From assembly GCF_002086515.1 (NCBI RefSeq), contig NZ_MVHH01000011.1, positions 1 to 64,000 of the forward strand: a DNA stretch of 64,000 nt. Reading direction: 5' to 3'. Below, piece by piece: positions 38,146-50,152 of the stretch. Below the pieces are notes generated by a model, which ran no database searches, had not been told where the DNA came from, and worked only from the letters and a program-made list of their open reading frames with translations. Made by a program: the position numbers and the translations under genes. Numbering within the stretch: the first letter of the stretch is position 1; each line of letters begins with the position of its first letter. This stretch comes from Mycolicibacter arupensis (GTDB lineage Bacteria; Actinomycetota; Actinomycetes; Mycobacteriales; Mycobacteriaceae).

Positions 38146-39243
38146 ATGCCAGGCTCAGAAAATCGCACTGTGACTGGTTGGCGAAAGGTCTCGCGGTTCT
38201 ACCGCAGGCCGCCCGGCGCCGGATGGCTGTTGGCCTTGGCCGCAATTCCGCTGCTGCTGGCACTGATCGGCTACGGTCTGCCCGGCGGCGGCAAACTCGA
38301 TGTCGGTGCTCCGGACGTCAGCGCGCCGTCGGTGTCGGCACCGAGCGTCACACTGCCGGCGCTGTCGTTTGCGCCGCTGTCGATTCTGCGTAACGGCAAC
38401 GTCGTCACCGTCAACGGCGATCTGCCCGATATCGCGACCCGAACCCGACTGCTCGACATGCTCAAGGGCGTATTCGGCGGCGGCGTTTCCCTGGTCGACA
38501 ATGTCACCATCAAGCCCGGCGTCACCGCGCCGGATCTGTCCGGCCTGGCGGCGGTGTTCAAGGCCGCGGCGTCCCTGCCGGACTTCAAATTCAAGATCGT
38601 CGACGACACCGTCACGTTGATGGGGACCGCGGCTTCAGGCGCGATCAAGTCCGCCATCGAGGCCGCCGCCAAGGCGGCATGGCCAAACCTCAAGCTGCTC
38701 AACAACATCGAGGTTTCCACGAACGAAGCTCAGGCGCCGAGCCCAACCGGGACCCCGGCGCCCAGTCCGACGCCCGCCCCGACTCCCAGTCCCACTCCCA
38801 CCCCCAGCCCGACTCCGTCGCGGAGTCCGTCGCCCTCAACCACGGCGCCGGGACAGGCGCCGTCACCGAGCCCGGCCGGTGACTGTGCCAACCTGCAGGC
38901 CGACATCACCGCAGTGATGAGCACACCGGTCAGGTTCGTCACCAACGGCTACACCCTGTCGGCGAGCACCAAAGCGCAACTGACCAAGGTGGCGCAGAAG
39001 GTGAAGGGGTGCAACAGCGCCCGCATCGCGGTCAACGGCTACACCGACAACACCGGCAACGACCGTGTCAATGTGCCGCTGAGCTCCGCCCGGGCCAAAT
39101 CGGTGGCCGACTTCCTGGTGGCCCAGGGTGTTCCCGCCGGCAGCGTCACGTCCAAGGGATTCGGATCGGCCGACCCGGTCGCCAGCAACGCGACACCGGA
39201 TGGTCGCGCCCAGAACCGTCGCGTCGCGATCACCGTGAGCTAA
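38146..39243 (+). CDS. arfA: Outer-membrane-associated protein ArfA (OmpATb)
   Basis: 365 residues. Membrane segment about 27-45, tandem BON-type region about 72-190, a Pro/Ser/Thr linker about 194-245, then the OmpA-like peptidoglycan-binding domain about 247-365 with NGYTDNTGNDRVNVPLSSAR and QNRRVAI. M. tuberculosis OmpATb has 326 residues, and the extra length here is in the linker. In that species arfABC is linked to ammonia release and acid adaptation. Shine-Dalgarno GAGGAGGATCC precedes the ATG. Confidence 0.9.
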   Translation: MPGSENRTVTGWRKVSRFYRRPPGAGWLLALAAIPLLLALIGYGLPGGGKLDVGAPDVSAPSVSAPSVTLPALSFAPLSILRNGNVVTVNGDLPDIATRTRLLDMLKGVFGGGVSLVDNVTIKPGVTAPDLSGLAAVFKAAASLPDFKFKIVDDTVTLMGTAASGAIKSAIEAAAKAAWPNLKLLNNIEVSTNEAQAPSPTGTPAPSPTPAPTPSPTPTPSPTPSRSPSPSTTAPGQAPSPSPAGDCANLQADITAVMSTPVRFVTNGYTLSASTKAQLTKVAQKVKGCNSARIAVNGYTDNTGNDRVNVPLSSARAKSVADFLVAQGVPAGSVTSKGFGSADPVASNATPDGRAQNRRVAITVS

Positions 39244-39255
39244 GGAGGCTCTGCA

Positions 39256-39408
39256 ATGGATTTCGTCATGCACTGGCTGTGGTATCTGCTGGCCTTCGCG
39301 GTGGGCTCGGCGGTCGCCTGGTTGCTCACCCTCGTGTCGATTCGCCGCACCAGTGAGGAAGAGGCCATCGCGTCCCTCCCCGGGTCGCGTGAGAGAGGAG
39401 CCCACTGA
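39256..39408 (+). CDS. arfB: ArfB small membrane protein
   Basis: 50 residues, the same length as Rv0900. It starts at an ATG 12 bp after arfA with TAAGGAGG as Shine-Dalgarno. MDFVMHWLWYLLAFAVGSAV begins a single membrane segment; the tail is acidic then basic (RRTSEEEAIASLPGSRERGAH). TGA overlaps the arfC ATG (TGATG). Accessory protein of the ArfA system. Confidence 0.85.
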   Translation: MDFVMHWLWYLLAFAVGSAVAWLLTLVSIRRTSEEEAIASLPGSRERGAH

Positions 39409-40142
39409 TGCACGGCGCCAATTGCTGGTTGATGGGCCTGTCGTTCCTGTTGGGGCTGTTGTTGACCTTTGCCTTCATGATTCGGCGGGTCAAGCGCGAG
39501 GTGCCCGTCGCCGCGCCGTGGGGCGCCGCCGATGCGGCCGGCGCCGCGGCGAGCGCACCCACCGCCCCGATCCCGGCTCCCGGCACAGCCACCGACCCCC
39601 GGGCGACCGCCAAACCCGCCGGCGGAACCCTTCCGTCGGAGGCCGAGACCACCCAGATGGCGGTCGGCGGCGCGCCCTACGGCGTGGGTTCTGCGCGCGC
39701 GGGCGCCGGGGGCGTGGGCCCGACCGGCTGGACGATCAAGGGCAACGAGGACTCGATGCTCTACCACACCACCGACAGCCCCTGGTACGGCCAGACGATC
39801 GCCGAAGTGTGGTTCGCCGAGGAAAGCGCTGCGCAGGCCGCCGGATTCACCCGTTGGGACAAGGGCAAGGCCGCTCGGGGCCTGGGCGGTGCCGCCAACC
39901 TGGTCGGCGAGGTCGAGGAGGTGCCGCCGGGTCCCTACGGTCCCGGATCGACCACGGCGGGGCCCGGTGGCAGCGGCCCGGTGGGTTGGACGGTCAAAGG
40001 CAACGAGGACTCGATGCTCTACCACGCGCCGGAGAGCCCCGCCTACGACGCGACAGTCGCCGAGGTGTGGTTCAAAGACGAACAGACCGCCGCGGCAGCC
40101 GGTTTCGCGCGGTGGGACAGCTGGCGCGACAAGAAGAAGTGA
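39408..40142 (+). CDS. arfC: ArfC channel accessory protein with two sunset domains
   Basis: 244 residues. Membrane segment 8-24, a Pro/Ala linker, then two copies of the short sunset-type domain: 107-151 (GWTIKGNEDSMLYHTT, EVWFAEESAAQAAGF) and 193-237 (GWTVKGNEDSMLYHAP, EVWFKDEQTAAAAGF). Each is preceded by a similar Gly/Pro-rich run. Rv0901 is shorter (about 175 residues), so one domain appears duplicated. The start codon overlaps the arfB stop. Confidence 0.85.
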   Translation: MHGANCWLMGLSFLLGLLLTFAFMIRRVKREVPVAAPWGAADAAGAAASAPTAPIPAPGTATDPRATAKPAGGTLPSEAETTQMAVGGAPYGVGSARAGAGGVGPTGWTIKGNEDSMLYHTTDSPWYGQTIAEVWFAEESAAQAAGFTRWDKGKAARGLGGAANLVGEVEEVPPGPYGPGSTTAGPGGSGPVGWTVKGNEDSMLYHAPESPAYDATVAEVWFKDEQTAAAAGFARWDSWRDKKK

Positions 40143-40152
40143 CGCGTACCGC

Positions 40153-41508
40153 TCAGTGCGGGGGCGGCAGCTGCAGTAACAGGCGTACTCCGCCCAGTGG
40201 ACTGTCCTGCAAAGTCGCTGTGCCGCCGTGCAATCCGGCTTGCTGAGCTACCAGTGCCAGCCCCAGCCCGGATCCCGAATGTGACGCGGTGGATCCACGG
40301 GAGAAGCGCTCGAAGACGATACGGCGCTCTTCCTCGGGGATGCCTCCGCCGTTGTCGTCGACGGCGATCTCCACACCGTCTCGCGAGGTGACCGCGGACA
40401 ACTGCACCTGTGTGGCCCCACCGTGCTTGACGGCGTTGGCGATCGCGTTGTCCACGGCCAGCCGCAGTCCGGCGGGCAGCCCGACGATGATGCAGGTCGG
40501 CGACGGCACCAGCGAGACCGTGAGATCGGGGAAGACCCGCATCGCATCGTGGGCGGCCCGGTCGAGCAGATCGGTGATGTCGACCGGCACATGATCGTCG
40601 GAGGTGGACAGTTCGCCCTGCGCCAGGCGTTCCAGGGCGGACAGGGTCGCCTCGATCCGGGTCTGGGTGCGTACGACGTCGTTGAGCACTTCTTTGCGCT
40701 GGTCGTCGGGCAGGTCCAGGGTGGTCAGCACCTCCAGGTTGGTGCGCATCGCGGTGAGCGGAGTGCGCAGCTCATGCGAGGAGACCGCGGCGAAATCCCG
40801 GGCCGACGCCAGTGCCTCCTGGGTCCGGTCGCGCTCCTTCCAGATCCTCTGCAACATGCCACGCATCGCTTCGGCGATCTCTACGGCTTCGGTGGCGCCG
40901 CGCACCTCGATCTCGGGCTGTTCGTCGCCGGCGTCGATCGATCGGGCCTGTTGCGCCAGCCGTCGCAGTGGCCGCACCGCGAATGCCGTCAGCAGCCAGC
41001 CCAGCAACGCGGCCGCCCCGATCGCGGCGGTACACAGCAGCAGCACCCTGCGATGCAGGTTGTTGGTGTCGGCGAGGGTGGCGTCGTAGGTGGCGCCGAC
41101 GGCCAGCGACCGTGGCCCCGGACCCGGGATGTCGACGGTACGCACCCGGTAGAGCACGCCGTTGATCTCGGTGTCGGCGTAACCCGGCTCCAGCTCGGGC
41201 AGCACCACGGTGGAGTTCGATGTCACTTGGTTGGCGCGCCGCAGCGTGATCACCGCGTCGGTGGGGCCCGCCGATCGGGGCAGTTCACCCAGGCCGATCA
41301 GCGGGACCGTGAGACCTGCCGCCTCATCGAGGCGGCGGTCCAGCCAATACTTGCGGTCGTTGGTGATGCCCACCCAGACGATGGCACCGATGATCACCGT
41401 CACGATCGCGGTCCCGATCGCGGTCGCCAGCATCACCCGGGTCCGCAGGGACGGTGTCCGGGCGAAGATACGTCGCAGCAGCTTCATCACGTTCATGCTG
41501 GGTCTCAC
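40153..41508 (-). CDS. prrB: Sensor histidine kinase PrrB
   Basis: 451 residues (ATG at 41496 would give 447; Rv0902c has 446). Membrane segments about 23-45 and 153-175 flank an extracytoplasmic sensor. HAMP follows, then the H-box [20 protein letters not shown] (phospho-His), N-box [16 protein letters not shown] and G-boxes [11 protein letters not shown] and [12 protein letters not shown]. Very close to PrrB, partner of PrrA, essential in the genus. GTGA overlap with prrA supports the GTG at 41508. Confidence 0.93.
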   Translation of the reverse strand: MRPSMNVMKLLRRIFARTPSLRTRVMLATAIGTAIVTVIIGAIVWVGITNDRKYWLDRRLDEAAGLTVPLIGLGELPRSAGPTDAVITLRRANQVTSNSTVVLPELEPGYADTEINGVLYRVRTVDIPGPGPRSLAVGATYDATLADTNNLHRRVLLLCTAAIGAAALLGWLLTAFAVRPLRRLAQQARSIDAGDEQPEIEVRGATEAVEIAEAMRGMLQRIWKERDRTQEALASARDFAAVSSHELRTPLTAMRTNLEVLTTLDLPDDQRKEVLNDVVRTQTRIEATLSALERLAQGELSTSDDHVPVDITDLLDRAAHDAMRVFPDLTVSLVPSPTCIIVGLPAGLRLAVDNAIANAVKHGGATQVQLSAVTSRDGVEIAVDDNGGGIPEEERRIVFERFSRGSTASHSGSGLGLALVAQQAGLHGGTATLQDSPLGGVRLLLQLPPPH

Positions 41509-42206
41509 TGTGTTCGCAGGACGAAACCGACTCCGCGCACGGTGTGCAGCAACCGCGGCGCGCCACCGGCCTCGAGCTTGCGTCGCAGATAGCCGATGAA
41601 CACATCGACGACGTTGGTGTCGGCGGCGAAGTCGTAACCCCAGACCAGCTCGAGGAGTTGCGCGCGGGACAACACCGCGGTCTTGTGCTCGGCGAGCACG
41701 GCCAGCAGGTCGAACTCGCGCTTGGTCAGGTCCACATCGACACCCTTGACCCGGGCGCGGCGCCCCGGGATGTCCACCTCAAGGGGGCCCACCGTGATGG
41801 TCTCCGAAGAGGTACTGGCCGCCGAGCCCCGCCGCCGCAGCATGGCCCGCACCCTGGCCACCAACTCGGCCAGCACGAACGGCTTGACCAGGTAATCGTC
41901 TGCTCCGGCCTCCAGCCCGGCGACCCGGTCATCGACTGAGCTGCGGGCCGACAGAACGCACACCGGCACGTCGTCGCCCATCGCTCGCAGCGCCGTCACC
42001 ACGCTGACGCCGTCGAGCACCGGCATGTTGATGTCGAGCACGATGGCGTCGGGGCGGGATTCCTTGGCGCTGCGCAGCGCCTCGGCGCCGTCGGCCGCGG
42101 TCGCGACCTCGAAGCCGGACAGCCGCAGTCCGCGTTCCAGGGAGGCGAGTACGTCGGCGTCGTCGTCGACCACCAATACCCGGGGCGATGCTGCTGCGTT
42201 GTCCAT
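41505..42206 (-). CDS. prrA: Response regulator PrrA
   Basis: 233 residues, OmpR family. Receiver domain with [14 protein letters not shown], phospho-acceptor Asp in [14 protein letters not shown] and the Lys of DDYLVKPF. Winged helix C-terminal with [20 protein letters not shown] and [20 protein letters not shown]. Upstream CAAAAT (minus strand, 42213-42218) sits about 6-7 nt before the ATG, possibly a leaderless -10. Divergent from the ABC exporter across a 25-bp direct repeat. Confidence 0.93.
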   Translation of the reverse strand: MDNAAASPRVLVVDDDADVLASLERGLRLSGFEVATAADGAEALRSAKESRPDAIVLDINMPVLDGVSVVTALRAMGDDVPVCVLSARSSVDDRVAGLEAGADDYLVKPFVLAELVARVRAMLRRRGSAASTSSETITVGPLEVDIPGRRARVKGVDVDLTKREFDLLAVLAEHKTAVLSRAQLLELVWGYDFAADTNVVDVFIGYLRRKLEAGGAPRLLHTVRGVGFVLRTQ

Positions 42207-42246
42207 GGCGCCATTTTGCCTGAACGTGGTCGCCAAGCGCGGGATA

Positions 42247-42271
42247 CGCCGCGGGTCGGCGCCATCGATCT
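42247..42271. repeat. 25-bp direct repeat, copy 1, prrA-exporter intergenic
   Basis: First copy of a perfect 25-bp repeat (starts CGCCGCGGGTCGGCGCC, ends ATCGATCT; second copy 42302-42326). Copies start 55 bp apart, about five helical turns. This copy is closer to prrA (40 bp from its start). Confidence 0.65.
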
Positions 42272-42301
42272 CGCGGCGACCGCAAGCGCGACGAAGTCGG
42301 G

Positions 42302-42326
42302 CGCCGCGGGTCGGCGCCATCGATCT
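42302..42326. repeat. 25-bp direct repeat, copy 2, at the exporter promoter
   Basis: Second perfect copy. Its last T is the first base of the -10 hexamer TAGGGT (42326-42331), so the repeat covers the -35 to -10 spacer of the exporter promoter. The pair could be binding sites for a regulator such as PrrA or a product of recent duplication. Confidence 0.65.
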
Positions 42327-42331
42327 AGGGT
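42326..42331 (+). promoter_or_regulatory. -10 hexamer of leaderless ABC exporter promoter
   Basis: TAGGGT lies 7 nt before the GTG at 42339; no Shine-Dalgarno. It overlaps the edge of the second 25-bp repeat. Confidence 0.55.
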
Positions 42332-42338
42332 CGACTGC

Positions 42339-44120
42339 GTGAATTCGGCTTCCGCCCTGCGCAGCTTGCTGCCGTACCTGCGCCCGTATCGGGCGCGGTG
42401 GATCACGATGGTGACGGTCGCCGTGCTCAGCCTGGGGGTCACCGTGGTCATCCCACTGATGACCAAGGCCGTCATCGACGGTCCCGTGGCGCACCGTGAT
42501 CAGCCCGCCCTGTGGGCGCTGGGCGCGGCGGCCACCGCGCTCGGGGTGCTGGAGGCGGTCCTGTGGTTCGTGCGACGCTGGCTGATCGCTTACGGCACCA
42601 TGGGCGTGGAGGCCGATATCCGCAAAGACCTCTACGCCCGGCTCCAGATCCTGCCGTTGACGTTCCACGGCCGCTGGCAATCCGGTCAGCTGCTGTCGCG
42701 GATCATGAACGACTTGGCCGCCGTCCGGCGCTTCCTGTCCTTCGTGGCGGTGTTCCTGGTGCTCAACGCACTGCAGATCATCGCGGTCTCGACCATTCTG
42801 GTGGTGCTGTACTGGCCGCTCGGTGTGGTGGTGTGCCTGTCGTTGATCCCGGTCATGCTGGCGGTGCAGCATTTTCAGCGTCAGTACACCCTGCTGTCGC
42901 GGCAGGCGCAGGACCAGGCCGGCCAGGTGGCCACGCAGGTTGAGGAATCCGCGGCGGGCCTGCGCACCATCAAGGCGTTCGGGCGCGAGGACTACGTGTT
43001 CGCCCGCTTCGACCAACAGGCCAGGGCCCTGCGCGACCTCGGCGTCGACAAAGTGGTGGTGTCGTCGAAGTTCTGGACGCTGCTGGAGGTGATCCCGAAC
43101 TTCACCTTGATCCTGGTGGTGGCCGGCGGTGCCTATGCCGCGGGCCACCACCTGGTCACACTGGGCACCCTGGTCGCCTTCGTCACCTTGATGCTGTCGC
43201 TGATCTGGCCGCTCTCGGCGCTGGGCTTCCTGTTGTCGGCCACCCAGGAGGCGATGACCGCCGCCGACCGGATCACCGAGATCTTCCGCGCCCCCGTCGA
43301 GATCACCGACGGCGCGGATCCGCTGCCTCCCTCGGGCCGGCTGGAGCTGCGGGAGGTCGGGTTCCGTTTCACCGCCGCCGGGCCGGACGCCCCGTGGGTG
43401 TTGCGCGGGGTCAACCTCACCGTCGAGCCCGGTGAGACGGTCGCCCTGGTAGGCGCCACCGGGTCCGGAAAGTCTGTGCTGGCGATGCTTGTGTCGCGGC
43501 TCTACGACGTCAGCGCGGGCCAGATCCTGATCGGCGGGCGCGACATCCGCTCGCTGACGCTGACGGCGTTGCGCTCGGCGGTCGTCACCGCCTTCGACGA
43601 CCCCACCCTGTTCTCGATGTCGGTGGCCGAGAACCTGCGGTTGGGGCGGCCCGACGCCGACGACATGGATCTGGCTCGCGCCCTGGATGTCGCGTCGGCG
43701 AACTTCGTCTATGACCTGCCGGCCGGGCTGGACACCCGGATCGGTGAACAGGGGATGAGCCTGTCAGGTGGACAGCGACAACGACTTTCGCTGGCCCGGG
43801 CGCTGGTGGCAGCGCCGACGATACTGGTTCTCGACGACACGCTGTCGGCGTTGGATGTGCACACCGAAGCCGCGGTCACCGCGGCGCTACGGCGGGTGCT
43901 GCGGGACGAAGCCGCGCCCATCACCGCGTTGGTGGTGGCCAACCGGGCCTCCACGGTGGCGCTGGCCGACCGGGTGGCGCTCATCGAGGACGGCACCATC
44001 ACCGCGGTCGGCACCCACACCGAGCTGTTGGCCACGATGCCGCGGTACCGCAATCTGCTGGCCGCCGATGACGAGCTCGACGACGGCGCCGAGCACCTCG
44101 TCGACTGGGTGCGACGGTGA
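42339..44120 (+). CDS. Heterodimeric ABC exporter half-transporter, degenerate-site subunit
   Basis: 593 residues from GTG: N-terminal six-helix exporter domain (about 20-320) and a C-terminal NBD with Walker [12 protein letters not shown] near 370, signature [15 protein letters not shown], and Walker [13 protein letters not shown] near 497 where the catalytic Glu is Asp. The switch His is replaced (VVANRASTV). These changes mark the non-hydrolytic half of an asymmetric exporter pair. The stop overlaps the partner as GTGA. Substrate unknown (lipid or drug in relatives). Positioned between PrrA and AccD3, where M. tuberculosis has nothing. Confidence 0.85.
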   Translation: MNSASALRSLLPYLRPYRARWITMVTVAVLSLGVTVVIPLMTKAVIDGPVAHRDQPALWALGAAATALGVLEAVLWFVRRWLIAYGTMGVEADIRKDLYARLQILPLTFHGRWQSGQLLSRIMNDLAAVRRFLSFVAVFLVLNALQIIAVSTILVVLYWPLGVVVCLSLIPVMLAVQHFQRQYTLLSRQAQDQAGQVATQVEESAAGLRTIKAFGREDYVFARFDQQARALRDLGVDKVVVSSKFWTLLEVIPNFTLILVVAGGAYAAGHHLVTLGTLVAFVTLMLSLIWPLSALGFLLSATQEAMTAADRITEIFRAPVEITDGADPLPPSGRLELREVGFRFTAAGPDAPWVLRGVNLTVEPGETVALVGATGSGKSVLAMLVSRLYDVSAGQILIGGRDIRSLTLTALRSAVVTAFDDPTLFSMSVAENLRLGRPDADDMDLARALDVASANFVYDLPAGLDTRIGEQGMSLSGGQRQRLSLARALVAAPTILVLDDTLSALDVHTEAAVTAALRRVLRDEAAPITALVVANRASTVALADRVALIEDGTITAVGTHTELLATMPRYRNLLAADDELDDGAEHLVDWVRR

Positions 44121-45886
44121 CGGCGCAGCCGGGCCGGGCCGCGGCACGGGCCCTGCTGTGGTCATTGCTGCGCCCCTACCGCGGGGCGGTTCTGGTGCTG
44201 GCGGTGGTGGTCATCGCGGAGAACGCTGCCCGGCTGGCGGTGCCGCTGCTGGCGCAGCGCGGTATCGACCGGGGCATCCCGCCGATCGCCGCGGACGGCT
44301 CTGTCCGCCAGCTGGGCGTCATCGTGGGCGCCCTGGTGGTCGTCGTGCTGATGCAGTCCGGTACCCGAATGCTGTTTCTGCAGTGGTCGGGCAGGATCGG
44401 CCAGCGGGTGTTGCTGGAGCTGCGGCGACGGGTGTTCCGGCATTTCCAGCAGCTGGACGTGCAGTTTCACGAGCGCTACACCTCCGGCCGGGTGGTCAGC
44501 AGGTTGACCAATGACGTCGATGCCATACAAGAGATGCTGCTGTCCGGATTCGATGGGCTGGTCGGCTCGGCGCTGACCATGGCCGGCACCGCGGTGCTGT
44601 TGATCGTGCTGGACTGGCGGCTGGGGCTGATGTGCCTGACGGCCTTTCCGGCTCTGGTCGTGCTGCTGCGGTGGTTCCAGGCCGAGTCGGCCAAGACCTA
44701 CACCGCGGTCCGTGAGCACGCGGCGCAGGTGATCGTGCAGTTCACCGAGACCATGACTGGAATCAAGGCGGTGCAGGCCTATCGACGGCAAGCCCGCAAC
44801 CAGCAGATCTTCGCCCGCGTCGCCGACCGCTACCGCGTGGTGAACGAGAAGGCGTTCAAGTTGATCGCCATCTTCAGCCCCGGAGTGAAACTGGTCGGCA
44901 ACCTCACGACCGGTGTGGTGCTGCTGTACGGCGGATGGCGAGTCTTACAGGGCCACATGACTATCGGAACATTTACGGCATTCCTGCTGTACCTGCGGAT
45001 GTTCTTCGACCCGATGCAGGACATCAGCCAGTTCCTCAACATCTTCTCCTCGGCCACCTCGGCGCTGGAGAAACTGGCCGGGGTACTGGCCGAAACTCCC
45101 GCCGTCACCGACCCGCCCGCCCCGAAGTCCGTGCCGGCCGCGGGCGAGGTTCACGGTGAGATCGCCTTGCGGGAAGTGCATTTCGGTTATCGGGACGGCC
45201 AGTCGGTGTTGTCCGGGTTGTCCCTGCACATCCCGGCCGGCCAGACCGTGGCGCTGGTGGGCAGCACCGGCGCAGGCAAGTCCACGATCGCCAAATTGAT
45301 AGCCCGGTTCTACGACCCGGTGTCAGGGTCGGTGAACCTCGACGGTGTGGACCTGCGCGCGCTCACCCAGGCCGTGTTGCGTCAGCACGTGGTGATGGTC
45401 ACGCAGGAGAACTTTCTGTTCAGCGGGACGGTGGCCGACAACATCCGTTTCGGCCGGCCGAGCGCGACCGACGCCGAGGTGGTTGGCGCGGCTGCTCGGG
45501 TGGGCGCCGACGGGTTCATCGCCGCGCTGCCGGACGGCTACGACACCGACGTCGCCAAGCGCGGCGGGCGGCTCTCGGCCGGGCAGCGTCAGCTGATCGC
45601 GTTCGCGCGCGCGTTGCTCGCGGATCCGGCCGTGCTGATCCTGGACGAGGCGACATCCTCGTTGGACATTCCCGGTGAGCGGATGGTGCAGAAGGCGTTG
45701 CGCAGCGTGCTGGCCGATCGGACCGCACTGGTGATCGCCCACCGGCTCTCGACGGTCGAGATCGCCGATCGGGTCCTGGTGATCGAGGGCGGGCAGATCG
45801 TCGAAGATGGGCCGCCCGCGGAGTTGATCCGGGCCGAGGGGCACTACGCGGCATTGCACGACGCATGGCTGCGTTCGCTGGCCTGA
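44117..45886 (+). CDS. Heterodimeric ABC exporter half-transporter, catalytic subunit
   Basis: 589 residues from GTG. Exporter domain with YTSGRVVSRLTNDVDAIQEM and FTETMTGIKAVQAYRRQARN. NBD has Walker A GSTGAGKSTIAKL near 380, signature LSAGQRQLIAFARALL (Gly to Ala change), Walker B VLILDEATSSLD with catalytic Glu, and switch VIAHRLSTV with His. Together with the previous protein it forms one canonical and one degenerate ATP site. No signal peptide. Confidence 0.88.
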   Translation: MTAQPGRAAARALLWSLLRPYRGAVLVLAVVVIAENAARLAVPLLAQRGIDRGIPPIAADGSVRQLGVIVGALVVVVLMQSGTRMLFLQWSGRIGQRVLLELRRRVFRHFQQLDVQFHERYTSGRVVSRLTNDVDAIQEMLLSGFDGLVGSALTMAGTAVLLIVLDWRLGLMCLTAFPALVVLLRWFQAESAKTYTAVREHAAQVIVQFTETMTGIKAVQAYRRQARNQQIFARVADRYRVVNEKAFKLIAIFSPGVKLVGNLTTGVVLLYGGWRVLQGHMTIGTFTAFLLYLRMFFDPMQDISQFLNIFSSATSALEKLAGVLAETPAVTDPPAPKSVPAAGEVHGEIALREVHFGYRDGQSVLSGLSLHIPAGQTVALVGSTGAGKSTIAKLIARFYDPVSGSVNLDGVDLRALTQAVLRQHVVMVTQENFLFSGTVADNIRFGRPSATDAEVVGAAARVGADGFIAALPDGYDTDVAKRGGRLSAGQRQLIAFARALLADPAVLILDEATSSLDIPGERMVQKALRSVLADRTALVIAHRLSTVEIADRVLVIEGGQIVEDGPPAELIRAEGHYAALHDAWLRSLA

Positions 45887-46080
45887 ACGCTCCACGGCGG
45901 GCCCGCCGGAGTTAAATCCAGGCGAATTTTAATCAACGACGTGCGGAAATCAGCAGGTCGACTGCAAAGATCTTGCAAACAAAGGTTTCTGGCAGCTCAC
46001 TGTGCACTTACGCTTTCCCCCGTGATCGTCTCATCGAACGTTAAGCCAGCCGGATCCGGCGCGGCCGCCAGGGCCGCGGC
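45887..46080 (+). other. Intergenic region with EamA promoter and small ORF
   Basis: 194 bp, unusually A+T-rich for the window (GAATTTTAATCAACGACG, TTGCAAACAAAGGTTTC). It holds the -10 TACGCT (46009-46014) and a 20-codon ORF starting at 46022, described separately. No terminator recognised after the exporter operon. Confidence 0.5.
46009..46014 (+). promoter_or_regulatory. -10 hexamer of leaderless small ORF before EamA
   Basis: TACGCT is followed by TTCCCCC (7 nt) and GTG at 46022. There is no Shine-Dalgarno before either this GTG or the EamA start. Confidence 0.5.
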
Positions 46081-46084
46081 GTGA
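46022..46084 (+). CDS. Probable leaderless 20-aa upstream ORF coupled to EamA
   Basis: GTG plus 19 codons, beginning VIVSSNVKPAGSG and ending in Ala/Arg-rich residues. Its TGA (46082-46084) overlaps the GTG start of the transporter (46081) as GTGA. The -10 spacing predicts a leaderless mRNA. Translation of this ORF would deliver ribosomes to the transporter start, which lacks a Shine-Dalgarno. Coding evidence is positional only. Confidence 0.45.
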   Translation: MIVSSNVKPAGSGAAARAAA

Positions 46085-46926
46085 TCGGCTCACAGGGTTT
46101 GGCGTTGGCCTCGGCCACCAGTTTCGGGATCAGCGACTTCGTCGGCGGTGTCGCGTCCCGGCGGGTCGCGGCCCTGCGGGTGGTCTTGGTGTCCACCCCG
46201 GTCTCGATGGTGATGTTGGGCGGACTGGCACTGATCGGTGGCGGACGGATCACGACCGGCGCCATCATCTTGGGCATGCTCGGTGGGCTCAGCCAAGCGC
46301 TGGGCATCTGGTGGTTCTACGCGGCCATGGCGGCCGGCCCGATCTCGGTGGTGTCACCGCTGGCCGCCGTCGTCGATGCCAGCGTTCCAGTCTGCGTCGG
46401 GCGGGTGCTGGGGGAGCGGCCCGGACTGCTCGCCAGCGCAGGAATTGCGCTGGCGTTGGGTGCGGTGGTGCTGATCAGTTGGCACGCAGGCGAGGAAGGC
46501 GTCAAGCGGCCGGGCCTGAACCGTCGCGTCATCTGGCTGACCGTCGCATCGGGCGTGGCGCTGGGACTGAATTTCGTCTTCCTGGATCGCACGCCATCGG
46601 ACGCCGGGCTCTGGCCCCTGCTGTTCGCGCGGGCCGCCGCCACCGTCCTGGTGGTCGTCGTCGCGGCCGCCAGCCGCAACCTTCGGGCGCCCACGGGCAC
46701 GCCGCTGCGCCTGGCGTTCCTGATCGCACTGCTGGACACCGCGGCCAACGTCACCATGTTGTTCGCCCTGCAGCTTTCGCTGCTGTCGTTGGCCAGCGTC
46801 CTGATCTCGCTGTACCCGGCCGCAACGGTGTTCTTGGCGGTGGCTTTGCTGCGGGAGCGGGTGCGCCCCCGCCAGGTGGCGGGGATGGTGCTGGCGGCCG
46901 CCGCGGTCGCGATGATCACCGGGTAA
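46081..46926 (+). CDS. EamA/DMT-family membrane transporter
   Basis: 281 residues, ten membrane segments in two EamA halves: ALASATSFGISDFVGGVASR and WWFYAAMAAGPISVVSPLAA; second half VALGLNFVFLDRTPSDAGLW and SVLISLYPAATVFLAVALLR, with ERVRPRQVAGMVLAAAAVAM at the end. Such proteins export metabolites; substrate unknown. GTG start overlaps the upstream small ORF. Confidence 0.82.
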   Translation: MIGSQGLALASATSFGISDFVGGVASRRVAALRVVLVSTPVSMVMLGGLALIGGGRITTGAIILGMLGGLSQALGIWWFYAAMAAGPISVVSPLAAVVDASVPVCVGRVLGERPGLLASAGIALALGAVVLISWHAGEEGVKRPGLNRRVIWLTVASGVALGLNFVFLDRTPSDAGLWPLLFARAAATVLVVVVAAASRNLRAPTGTPLRLAFLIALLDTAANVTMLFALQLSLLSLASVLISLYPAATVFLAVALLRERVRPRQVAGMVLAAAAVAMITG

Positions 46927-46985
46927 TCAGCTCGGGTCTGTAACGACCGCCGAAACCGACGTTTTGCAGGCCGCTACCCGCACTT

Positions 46986-50107
<3,122 letters not shown>

Positions 50108-50139
50108 CTACCGCCGAGTAGATACCTGTCGAAACTCAC

Positions 50140-50145
50140 TAGGCT
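50140..50145 (+). promoter_or_regulatory. -10 hexamer of leaderless echA6 promoter
   Basis: TAGGCT lies 7 nt before the ATG at 50153; no Shine-Dalgarno. Confidence 0.5.
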
Positions 50146-50152
50146 ACGGCAC

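Noticed and set aside
45887..46008. tRNA or small RNA in the AT-rich gap after the ABC exporter
   Set aside because: No cloverleaf or CCA-type end and no terminator hairpin; the region is better explained as a promoter.
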